A DNA stretch of 12,321 bases, from positions 1 through 12,321 of the forward strand of contig MGLU01000093.1 of the NCBI GenBank assembly GCA_001796155.1. Direction: 5' to 3'. This stretch comes from Chlamydiae bacterium RIFCSPHIGHO2_12_FULL_27_8. Its GTDB lineage: Bacteria; Chlamydiota; Chlamydiia; Chlamydiales; SM23-39. This document shows positions 1-5,184 of this stretch, in pieces; the stretch's first letter is position 1, and each line of letters begins with the position of its first letter. The translations under genes and the position numbers were made by a program. The notes beneath the pieces are model-generated. The model was not told the origin of the DNA. It saw only the letters and a program-made list of their open reading frames with translations, and made no database searches.

Positions 1-1
1 T

Positions 2-55
2 ATAAAATTACCAGATGTTTTTGACATGTTACAAAAAATGTATATTATTAGCTAA
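2..55 (+). CDS. Possible C-terminal tail of an upstream gene (partial)
   Basis: One plus-strand frame is open from the window edge to a TAA at 53-55. It reads IKLPDVFDMLQKMYIIS, which looks like an ordinary protein end. If real, the next gene would start 29 nt later and could belong to the same operon, and the promoter-like boxes here would lie inside coding sequence. Seventeen codons are too few to establish coding, and other readings of this stretch are possible. Confidence 0.2.
   Translation: MKLPDVFDMLQKMYIIS
21..48 (+). promoter_or_regulatory. Putative sigma70-type promoter for the HEPN-like gene
   Basis: A perfect TTGACA at 21-26 is followed 16 nt later by TATTAT at 43-48, which matches five of the six TATAAT positions. 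Transcription would start near 55, giving a leader of about 30 nt before the GTG at 85. AT-rich DNA produces such boxes by chance, but a perfect -35 box at this spacing just ahead of a gene is reasonable evidence. The competing reading is that this is the 3' end of an upstream gene. Confidence 0.4.
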
Positions 56-59
56 TAAT
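44..59. repeat. Perfect 16-bp palindrome over the -10/start region
   Basis: ATTATTAGCTAATAAT is its own reverse complement over all 16 bases. It overlaps the proposed -10 box (43-48) and the expected transcription start near 55. A dyad here is where a dimeric repressor would block RNA polymerase, so it may be an operator. That the palindrome exists is certain; its role as an operator is inferred. It also contains the stop codon of the possible upstream reading frame. Confidence 0.45.
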
Positions 60-84
60 TTATAAGAAAATTGGAATCAATTTT

Positions 85-840
85 GTGAATGAAAAAGCAA
101 AAAAATTTGACATAATAAATTGTAAATTCTGTGAAGAATCATTAGGCAAATTAATGAGATCTCCTGACATAGATTTATTCTACAATCACTTGAGCGAACG
201 ATCTTGCAAATTATCCTGTCAAAATGGTCATATTGGACTAATACATTTACAAAATGAAAACTTTGAAATTCAGTTCCAACTTGGTGCTAGAGCTCTTATT
301 GATGGTTATTATGCTGAGAGTGTCTTTAACTTTACAAAAGCTCTTGAGAGATTCTATGAATTTTGCATAAAAATATTTTTATTAGAAGATAAATTACCTA
401 ATGATTTTGAAGCAGCATGGGACCTTGTAAGAAACCAATCTGAAAGGCAATTAGGAGCTTTTATTTTTTTATATCTGAAATGTTTCAATGAATCTACAGA
501 AATTTTGAAGGATTTTAAAATCAATCGTAAAAATGGCCAGGAGTTTAGAAATAAAGTAATTCATAAGGGTTACTTGCCTTCAAAAAAAGAAGCAACTTCA
601 TATGGAGAATTTATTTTTAATAATATTATTAAAATAATTACAAAACTCAAACAAAAATATAATGCCAAAATTTTTCAAATTGGAATTATTGATCAAGTAA
701 AATTAAAAGATAATAATAAGGATATTTCGGATGTCAGCAATTTGTGGATTGGAACAGTCCTTTCATTAGCTAGAGAAGATATAGATAGGATTAATTTTGA
801 AGATGAATTAAAAAAATTGGGGGAAAAAAGAAATTCATAA
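85..840 (+). CDS. HEPN-like protein with N-terminal cysteine pairs
   Basis: This is an uncharacterised 251-residue protein. Residues 13-49 hold C13-x2-C16 and C41-x3-C45, with H49 close by, a plausible zinc site. Residues 60-100 form a helical stretch (LGARALIDGYYAESVF, then KALERFYEF) that resembles the first long helices of HEPN domains. R155-N-K-V-I-H160 matches the R-x4-6-H motif that supplies the catalytic arginine and histidine in HEPN ribonucleases. There is no signal peptide or membrane segment, so it is probably cytosolic. The GTG at 85 is the best start: the frame has a stop at 49-51 and no ATG, GTG or TTG in between. TTGGAA at 71-76 is a weak ribosome-binding site. It points toward the 3' end of a tRNA-Leu gene, away from the core cluster, as accessory genes often do. 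RNase, toxin or defence activity is inferred from motifs only, and a non-catalytic HEPN protein is possible. Confidence 0.7.
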   Translation: MNEKAKKFDIINCKFCEESLGKLMRSPDIDLFYNHLSERSCKLSCQNGHIGLIHLQNENFEIQFQLGARALIDGYYAESVFNFTKALERFYEFCIKIFLLEDKLPNDFEAAWDLVRNQSERQLGAFIFLYLKCFNESTEILKDFKINRKNGQEFRNKVIHKGYLPSKKEATSYGEFIFNNIIKIITKLKQKYNAKIFQIGIIDQVKLKDNNKDISDVSNLWIGTVLSLAREDIDRINFEDELKKLGEKRNS

Positions 841-883
841 TCTATTTATTTGTAGTTAGCTTTATTGAACTTTTTTTAATCAC

Positions 884-901
884 TGTCCCAAAATTGTCCC
901 A
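884..901. repeat. Tandem TGTCCCA direct repeats, 11-bp period
   Basis: TGTCCCA occurs at 884-890 and again at 895-901, so the copies sit one DNA helical turn apart on the same face. They are the most G/C-rich spot in an otherwise AT-only spacer and lie about 60 nt beyond the 3' end of the tRNA-Leu gene. Short phased direct repeats beside a tRNA 3' end resemble the arm-type sites bound by tyrosine integrases. No integrase gene is visible in the window, so this role is an inference. Confidence 0.45.
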
Positions 902-916
902 TTTTGAGTTTTTTTT
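889..916 (+). terminator. Weak terminator-like hairpin after the HEPN-like gene
   Basis: CAAAAT (889-894) can pair with ATTTTG (901-906) around a 6-nt loop. After GA there is one G and then eight T residues (909-916). The stem has only one G-C pair, so it would be unstable, but its place 49 nt after the stop codon and the T run fit a terminator for the plus-strand gene. It overlaps the TGTCCCA repeats, so the two readings compete. Confidence 0.25.
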
Positions 917-963
917 ATTATTTGATTATTTTTAATTTTGACTTAAGTGACTTAAAGATAACT

Positions 964-1049
964 TGCTCGGAACTGGACTCGAACCAGCACGGGCGTTTCC
1001 GCCCAAGGGATTTTAAGTCCCTTGTGTCTACCTATTTCACCATCCGAGC
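964..1049 (-). tRNA. tRNA-Leu, anticodon UAA
   Basis: Read on the minus strand, this 86-nt gene begins GCTCGGA, which pairs perfectly with TCCGAGC near its 3' end, followed by discriminator A at 964. The anticodon stem AGGGA/TCCCT encloses the loop CTTAAAA, so the anticodon is TAA and reads UUA codons as leucine. A long variable arm (GGGCG, GAAA, CGCCC) marks the type II tRNAs (Leu, Ser, Tyr), and GGTTCGAGTCC is the T arm. CCA is not encoded, since the next bases read AGT, so it must be added by the CCA-adding enzyme. UUA should be a common codon in this AT-rich genome. The 3' end faces the HEPN-like gene, the orientation seen when integrative elements insert at tRNA genes. Confidence 0.96.
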
Positions 1050-1073
1050 AAAAGTGAAAACTAAAGTTAAGAT

Positions 1074-1079
1074 TTTATA
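1074..1079 (-). promoter_or_regulatory. Candidate -10 box for tRNA-Leu
   Basis: On the minus strand TATAAA lies 24 nt upstream of the tRNA 5' end, suitably placed for a short 5' leader removed by RNase P. I see no clear -35 box at the matching distance, so the site is weak. The tRNA could instead be transcribed by readthrough from the gene ending at 1106. Confidence 0.25.
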
Positions 1080-1080
1080 C

Positions 1081-1118
1081 AAAAGAAGAATTATTTTAAA
1101 TTTAATTATTCTTCTTTT
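1081..1118. terminator. AT-rich inverted repeat, possible bidirectional terminator
   Basis: AAAAGAAGAAT (1081-1091) and ATTCTTCTTTT (1108-1118) form an 11-bp stem with a 16-nt loop at the stop codon of the 1106-1705 gene. On the plus strand the stem runs into a T-rich tract; on the minus strand it is followed by GTATAAAA, a poor U tract. The stem has only two G-C pairs, and part of it encodes the Glu/Lys-rich protein tail, so it may be a coding coincidence. Confidence 0.3.
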
Positions 1119-1705
1119 TTTTCTTCTATCTCTTTCTTTTCCTCTAAAACTTCTTCTTTTACAATTTCACTTGAAATTGTTTCTTCGATTTTTTCTTGAG
1201 TTTTATAGTGATTTAGTTTTTCTTTAATAAGATTTGGAGGAGGCGGAAAAAGTTTTCTTAAAATTGAAGTAGATACTTCTGTTTCATTATTTAAATTTTC
1301 TTGTTTTGGTTTAGGTTTTTCCAAAATTTTTTGAGTATCTTCTATTTTTTGAGTATCTTCAGTTTTATGAGGATGTTTTTTCTGATGTTTTTTCTTTTTG
1401 TTATGCTGAATATTATTTTCATTTTCTATTTTACCTCCGGCTATTTTTATAGAAGTATCTAAAGTAGCATTTTTCAATACCATTTTTGTTTCTTTAAGTT
1501 CAAATACTTCATAATCAGAAACCGGTACTAAAAAAGTTTTAGGTCTTTCTAGAGATCTATAAAAAACTGCACTTGCAAAAGTAACTACTTCAATTGCATC
1601 AACAAAATATTCTTCAGAGGCAACTTTTGAATTTCTGATGCAGAGTTTTGCACCGTCTTTTGGGGTAATAACTGTTTCTATTATTGGTTCTCTTGTAAAA
1701 TTCAT
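1106..1705 (-). CDS. Conserved chlamydial-type protein, basic/acidic tail
   Basis: The 199-residue product has two parts. Residues 1-92, from MNFTREPIIETVITPKDG to SIKIAGGK, are ordered-looking, with a block FYRSLERPKTFLVPVSDYEV at 48-67. From memory this resembles a protein conserved across Chlamydiota and found beside gapA (CT504 in C. trachomatis), but I could not check this. Residues 93-199 are low-complexity: a Lys/His cluster (KKKKHQKKHPHK), a duplicated DTQKI unit, a short proline run (LFPPPPNLIKEKL), then a Glu/Lys-rich end. No signal peptide or membrane segment is seen. The Lys-rich middle could bind nucleic acid, which is speculative. The ATG at 1705 is preceded by GGA at a suitable distance. 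It starts 20 nt after the gapA stop, so the two are probably co-transcribed. Function is unknown. Confidence 0.85.
   Translation of the reverse strand: MNFTREPIIETVITPKDGAKLCIRNSKVASEEYFVDAIEVVTFASAVFYRSLERPKTFLVPVSDYEVFELKETKMVLKNATLDTSIKIAGGKIENENNIQHNKKKKHQKKHPHKTEDTQKIEDTQKILEKPKPKQENLNNETEVSTSILRKLFPPPPNLIKEKLNHYKTQEKIEETISSEIVKEEVLEEKKEIEEKKEE
1326..1360 (-). repeat. 17-bp direct repeat, 18-bp period, inside a CDS
   Basis: ATTTTTTGAGTATCTTC occurs at 1326-1342 and again, identically, at 1344-1360. The 18-bp period is six codons and duplicates DTQKI in the low-complexity tail of the encoded protein. It looks like a recent in-frame tandem duplication, and the copy number may vary between strains. 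Confidence 0.8.
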
Positions 1706-1725
1706 TTTTTTCCATTTGTTTAAAT

Positions 1726-2730
1726 TTATTGTTTTGATTTCATATATTTTATTAAGTCGATCAAACGGCAGGAATATCCCATTTCATTGTCATACCAAGC
1801 GACAATTTTATAAAATTTATCATTTAGTGCTATACCTGCATTTTTATCAAATACAGATGAAAATGTTGATGAAATAAAATCCGACGAGACAAGTTCTTCT
1901 TCAGTATATCCTAAAATATTTTTCATTTTAGTTTCTGATGCAGTTTTCATAGCTTTCGCTATTTCATCGTAATTGGTTGATTTTGATAATTTAACCGTTA
2001 GATCTACTACAGAAACATCTGTAGTCGGCACTCTAAATGCCATTCCCGTGAGTTTTCCTTTTATTTCAGGAATACATAGGGCAACAGCTTTTGCAGCTCC
2101 TGTTGAAGCCGGAATAATGTTGGACATTGCTGATCTGCCACCTCGAAAATCTTTTTTTGATGGGCCATCAACAACAGGCTGAGATGCAGTAACTGCATGA
2201 ATTGTAGTCATAAGTGCTTCTTCAATTCCGAAATTATCCAGTAAAACTTTTGTAATTGGAGCTAAACAATTTGTTGTGCATGATGCATTTGAAACAATTT
2301 TATCTGTTTTAGGATTATATTTTTCATGATTTACACCTAAAACAAATGTTGGAATATCACCTTTTGCCGGAGCTGAAATAACTACTGATTTAGCTCCCGC
2401 ATGAAGATGCTTTTGAGCATCTTCTTTATTTGTAAATTTACCGGTAGATTCAATTACGAAATCTACATTTAAATCTTTATGAGGAAGTTTTAAAGGGTCT
2501 TTTTCTTCAGTAATTAAAATTTCCTGATTATCTATTATTAACTTATTATTAGAGATTTTAATATCTCTATCAAAAGTTTTATGAACAGAATCATACTTTA
2601 AAAGATATGCTAAATTTTCAATTGGACACAAATCATTTATTGCAACAATTTGAATATCCTTTCTTGAAAAAGCATATCTTAAAGCAAGTCTTCCAATTCT
2701 TCCAAATCCGTTAATCGCTACTCTTATCAC
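1726..2730 (-). CDS. gapA: Glyceraldehyde-3-phosphate dehydrogenase
   Basis: This cytosolic homotetrameric glycolytic enzyme oxidises glyceraldehyde 3-phosphate to 1,3-bisphosphoglycerate with NAD+ and phosphate. The 334-residue product opens with the nucleotide-binding motif INGFGRIGR (6-14). D33 in VAINDL favours NAD over NADP. The catalytic pair is C151 in SNASCTTN and H178 in TTIHAV. The substrate-phosphate loop [11 protein letters not shown] and the C-terminal WYDNEMGYS are intact. An ATG twelve bases upstream (2742) is in frame, but its following bases are the Shine-Dalgarno sequence itself. GGAGGT at 2735-2740 lies just ahead of GTG at 2728-2730, which gives the start [10 protein letters not shown] and the length I recall for Chlamydia GAPDH. 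It sits 83 nt after the rplQ stop, as in Chlamydia, with a candidate promoter in between. It looks like a normal, active enzyme. Confidence 0.98.
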   Translation of the reverse strand: MIRVAINGFGRIGRLALRYAFSRKDIQIVAINDLCPIENLAYLLKYDSVHKTFDRDIKISNNKLIIDNQEILITEEKDPLKLPHKDLNVDFVIESTGKFTNKEDAQKHLHAGAKSVVISAPAKGDIPTFVLGVNHEKYNPKTDKIVSNASCTTNCLAPITKVLLDNFGIEEALMTTIHAVTASQPVVDGPSKKDFRGGRSAMSNIIPASTGAAKAVALCIPEIKGKLTGMAFRVPTTDVSVVDLTVKLSKSTNYDEIAKAMKTASETKMKNILGYTEEELVSSDFISSTFSSVFDKNAGIALNDKFYKIVAWYDNEMGYSCRLIDLIKYMKSKQ

Positions 2731-2734
2731 TATT

Positions 2735-2740
2735 ACCTCC
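2735..2740 (-). promoter_or_regulatory. Strong ribosome-binding site fixing the gapA GTG start
   Basis: Minus-strand GGAGGT lies 4 nt before GTG at 2730-2728. The alternative ATG at 2742-2740 overlaps the first base of this site, so it cannot be the natural start. Confidence 0.85.
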
Positions 2741-2763
2741 ATTATATTATTACAATAATTCTT

Positions 2764-2792
2764 ATAATAATTAACTTAAAAATGGTTGTAAA
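2764..2792 (-). promoter_or_regulatory. Putative sigma70/sigma66-type promoter for gapA
   Basis: On the minus strand TTTACA (2792-2787; five of six consensus bases) is followed by exactly 17 nt and TATTAT (2769-2764; five of six). Transcription would begin near 2757 and give a leader of about 27 nt to the gapA GTG. The 83-nt gap between rplQ and gapA is the widest within the minus-strand gene run. I see no terminator after rplQ, so readthrough from the ribosomal cluster is also likely. Confidence 0.5.
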
Positions 2793-2813
2793 GCAAAAGA
2801 ATTTAAGACCTGT

Positions 2814-3239
2814 TTATTGAAGAAACTCCAAATAACAGTTCTGAGCTGCGTCTCCTACTCTATTATTCAATTTAATGATTCTTGTATATCCGCCATTTCT
2901 AGACTCAAATCTAGTTTTTAGAGTAGAAAATAACTTTTGAATAGTTTTTCTATCAGTATTATATGACGATGTATCTCCGGCTTTAACCTCTTTTCTTTCT
3001 TTTGAAGAAAGCGGGTTATATCTAATCATAAGAGTAGAAATAGCTTTTCTTCTTGCATGAAGAGAATCTTCTTTAGCAATAGTTATAATTTTATCAGCAT
3101 GTCTTTTTAATTCTTTAGCTTTTGTTGTTGTTGTTACTATTTTTTCATTTTCAATTAAGCTTTTGAGCATATTAGCAATCAAACATCTTCTATGAGAAGA
3201 GGTTCTTCCTATTTTAAAAGTTTTTTTTGCATGTCTCAT
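2814..3239 (-). CDS. rplQ: 50S ribosomal protein L17
   Basis: L17 is a large-subunit protein near the peptide exit side. The 141-residue product has the standard N-terminus (MRHAKK, then [18 protein letters not shown] at 11-28) and the C-terminal SRNGGYTRI block. Its length equals what I recall for the Chlamydia protein. Its ATG overlaps the rpoA stop by one base (TAATG), so translation is probably coupled to rpoA. Residues 36-39 are four threonines, all ACA. From memory, chlamydial L17 has Thr-Thr-Leu-Pro there, so two positions may have been replaced by triplet expansion. It is the last ribosomal gene before gapA. Confidence 0.98.
   Translation of the reverse strand: MRHAKKTFKIGRTSSHRRCLIANMLKSLIENEKIVTTTTKAKELKRHADKIITIAKEDSLHARRKAISTLMIRYNPLSSKERKEVKAGDTSSYNTDRKTIQKLFSTLKTRFESRNGGYTRIIKLNNRVGDAAQNCYLEFLQ
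3123..3134 (-). repeat. (ACA)4 triplet repeat in rplQ
   Basis: Four consecutive ACA codons encode Thr36-Thr39 of L17. The run is short but uses the same triplet as the longer repeats in rpsK and rpsS. Confidence 0.8.
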
Positions 3240-4333
3240 TATTCAATTTCCTTCTTTTTTTCTTCTTCATATTTTTCAATTAAAGATTTAATGTTATCTC
3301 TTGTAATGCCATATTTAGAAAGGTCCATACCTAGGCTTAAACCCATTTCAGAAAGTTTTTGTTTAATTTCCGTTAAAGATTTTTTACCAAAATTTCTAAA
3401 TCTTAACATATCCATTTCAGGCATTATTACAAGTTCACCTATAGTATCAATATTTGCTCCTGCAAGACAGTTTGTCGATCTTACAGATAGTTCAATTTCA
3501 CTAATTTTTAATGCTAGTTTAGATAGAAGATCATCTCTATCTTTATTTTCTTCTTCTTCTTTTTCTTCAAAAGTTAAACTATGTGTTTTTAACGATTCAA
3601 AAATAGAAAAATGCTGCTGACCTACTTGAGTAGCAAATGTCAGTGCTTCCTGAGGAGAAATTCTACCATCAGTAGCAATTTCAATAATCAGTTTATCAAA
3701 ATCCGTATGCTGTCCAACCCTTGTATTTTCTACATAGTAGTTTACAACAGATACCGGAGAAAATTTGGAATCAATTACAATCTCGTCCATAACTTTATCA
3801 AAAGCATGTCTTTCAGACGGGACATATCCTCTTCCAATAGCAATTCTTAAATCTATTCTTCTAACCATAGGAATAGTTGCAGTAAAAATATGAAGATCAG
3901 GATTAACCATTTCAAAATGTGACGGGCCTAAAATATCTTTAAGAGTTACTTTATAGCTTCCACCTGCTTTTTGAATATCATCACCTGTGATTTCTAAAGT
4001 TTTAGAAATCATTTTAATTCCTTTTGGATTTTTTTGATCTTCAAGAGGAAGATATCTAAGTAATGAACCTTTTAAATTTAAAATTATATGAGTCATATCC
4101 TCAATAATTCCTTCAATAGCAGTATATTCATGAGATACACCTTCAATTCTGATTGAAACAATTGCAGGAGCTTCCATAGATGTTAGCATAATTCTTCTAA
4201 GTGCATTTCCTAAAGTATGTCCAAAACCTTTTTCAAACGGTTCTGCAACAAATTTTGCAATATTTGGATTTTTATCATCTTGTTCTTTGGTAATTTTTTC
4301 CGGAAGTTGAAACTCACCATAAATTACTGACAT
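3239..4333 (-). CDS. rpoA: DNA-directed RNA polymerase alpha subunit
   Basis: The alpha dimer nucleates assembly of RNA polymerase and contacts upstream promoter DNA and activators. Residues 1 to about 245 form the assembly domain, with the conserved [20 protein letters not shown] block near the N-terminus and [20 protein letters not shown] sequence in the middle. A highly acidic linker ([13 protein letters not shown]) spans roughly 256-268. The C-terminal domain follows. R285 and N288 in VRSTNCL, and GKKS at 316-319, correspond to the UP-element-binding residues of E. coli alpha (R265, N268, G296-K298). The 364-residue length and the wording resemble chlamydial RpoA. The ATG at 4333 has an AAGGAG site a few bases upstream. 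It lies 30 nt after rpsK and overlaps rplQ by one base. Confidence 0.98.
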   Translation of the reverse strand: MSVIYGEFQLPEKITKEQDDKNPNIAKFVAEPFEKGFGHTLGNALRRIMLTSMEAPAIVSIRIEGVSHEYTAIEGIIEDMTHIILNLKGSLLRYLPLEDQKNPKGIKMISKTLEITGDDIQKAGGSYKVTLKDILGPSHFEMVNPDLHIFTATIPMVRRIDLRIAIGRGYVPSERHAFDKVMDEIVIDSKFSPVSVVNYYVENTRVGQHTDFDKLIIEIATDGRISPQEALTFATQVGQQHFSIFESLKTHSLTFEEKEEEENKDRDDLLSKLALKISEIELSVRSTNCLAGANIDTIGELVIMPEMDMLRFRNFGKKSLTEIKQKLSEMGLSLGMDLSKYGITRDNIKSLIEKYEEEKKKEIE

Positions 4334-4363
4334 ATCTTTATTCTCCTTATTTATATCGGGCTA

Positions 4364-4783
4364 TTATACTCTTCTTCTTTTTCTTGGTCTACACCCATTG
4401 TGCGGCACAGGGGTTTTGTCTTTTATAATTGAAATAGTCAGCCCGGCAGACTGCAAACCTCTAACAGCTGACTCTCTGCCGGCTCCGGGGCCTCTTAAAT
4501 TCACTTCACATTCTCTCATACCTAGGTTCGCGGCATCCTTTCCGGCAGCTTGTGCAACTACTGTTCCGGCAAATGCGGAAGATTTTTTTGAACCTGTAAA
4601 CTTGCATTTTCCGGCACTTGACCAGGAAATAACATTTCCTGCAGGATCTGTAATTGTTACAATTGTGTTGTTAAATGTCGATTTTACATGAGCAATACCC
4701 ATAGGTACCGATCTATTCATCTTTTTCTTTTTAACTACTTTTTTAACCTGATTCGGTTGTTGTTGTTGTTGTTGCTTAGCCAA
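4364..4783 (-). CDS. rpsK: 30S ribosomal protein S11, poly-Gln N-terminus, TTG start
   Basis: S11 sits on the 30S platform near the mRNA exit and E site. The conserved body runs from about residue 27 ([18 protein letters not shown]) through [13 protein letters not shown] to the invariant end [15 protein letters not shown]. The first 22 residues are an extension with six glutamines at positions 4-9 followed by a Lys-rich stretch. The start is TTG (4783-4781): AAGGAGT lies 7 nt upstream, and the next in-frame ATG (codon 22) has no comparable site and would remove the usual basic arm. A weak TTG start on a highly expressed ribosomal gene is unusual. It follows rpsM by 17 nt and precedes rpoA, as in classic alpha operons. 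Confidence 0.97.
   Translation of the reverse strand: MAKQQQQQQPNQVKKVVKKKKMNRSVPMGIAHVKSTFNNTIVTITDPAGNVISWSSAGKCKFTGSKKSSAFAGTVVAQAAGKDAANLGMRECEVNLRGPGAGRESAVRGLQSAGLTISIIKDKTPVPHNGCRPRKRRRV
4757..4774 (-). repeat. (CAA)6 triplet repeat in rpsK
   Basis: Six perfect CAA codons encode Gln4-Gln9 of S11, beginning three codons after the TTG start. Uniform codon use, with no CAG, indicates slippage expansion rather than an old glutamine tract. Confidence 0.9.
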
Positions 4784-4790
4784 TCTATTT

Positions 4791-4797
4791 ACTCCTT
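4791..4797 (-). promoter_or_regulatory. Ribosome-binding site fixing the rpsK TTG start
   Basis: Minus-strand AAGGAGT, a near-perfect anti-16S match, lies 7 nt before TTG at 4783-4781. No ATG or GTG is available at this spacing, so TTG is the likely start. Confidence 0.75.
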
Positions 4798-4800
4798 AAT

Positions 4801-5181
4801 TTATCCTTTTGGTGCTATTTTCTTATTAGCTACAGTTTTTTTCTTTCCTTTTCTGGTTCTAGCATTTGATCTAGTTCTTTGACCTCTAACAGGAAGACCC
4901 AGTTTATGTCTTAACCCTCTATAGCTATGTATTGAAATTAATCTTTTAATATTATTTTGTATCTGTCTTCTTAAATCACCTTCTAAAGTGTATTCCTTTT
5001 GAAGAAGAGCATTAATTTTTGAAATATCTTCTTCAGTTAATTCAGAAGCTTTCATATTTGGGTTTAAATTTAATTTTTTAATTATTTCTTTTGATCTGTG
5101 TATTCCAATTCCATATAAATATGTCATACTAATTTCTAATCGTTTATTAGCCGGAATATCAATTCCAATTATTCTTGGCAT
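4801..5181 (-). CDS. rpsM: 30S ribosomal protein S13
   Basis: S13 is in the head of the small subunit, contacts the large subunit through a bridge and reaches the P-site tRNA with its basic C-terminal tail. The 126-residue product starts MPRIIGIDIPANKRLEISMTYLYGIG and contains the conserved SYRGLRHKLGLPVRGQRT block near residues 90-107. It ends in a Lys/Arg-rich tail (NARTRKGKKKTVANKK). The tail is a few residues longer than I recall for Chlamydia S13. The ATG is only 3 nt after the secY stop and its GAGG site lies inside the secY end, so translation is probably coupled. infA and rpmJ, which precede rpsM in many bacteria, are absent. Confidence 0.98.
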   Translation of the reverse strand: MPRIIGIDIPANKRLEISMTYLYGIGIHRSKEIIKKLNLNPNMKASELTEEDISKINALLQKEYTLEGDLRRQIQNNIKRLISIHSYRGLRHKLGLPVRGQRTRSNARTRKGKKKTVANKKIAPKG

Positions 5182-5184
5182 AAA

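Noticed and set aside
1..27. Minus-strand gene starting at 27 (MSKTSGNFI...), divergent from the HEPN-like gene
   Set aside because: Only nine codons are visible and no ribosome-binding site precedes the ATG, so I could not support it, although a divergent pair sharing the palindrome would be interesting.
854..877. AGTT/AACT hairpin followed by seven T residues as a terminator
   Set aside because: A 4-bp, mostly A-T stem with a 10-nt loop is too weak to call.
938..963. TTAAG/CTTAA inverted repeat downstream of the tRNA on the minus strand
   Set aside because: It is a short stem with no T tract following it on the minus strand, so not a credible terminator.
904..1227. 107-codon plus-strand reading frame
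   Set aside because: It runs antisense through the tRNA-Leu gene and the end of the 1106-1705 gene; its ELDSNQHGRFRPRDFKS segment is just the tRNA read backwards.
3192..3850. Plus-strand reading frames across rplQ and rpoA
   Set aside because: They are antisense shadows of conserved genes, with Ser/Phe/Ile-rich translations typical of the reverse of AT-rich coding DNA.
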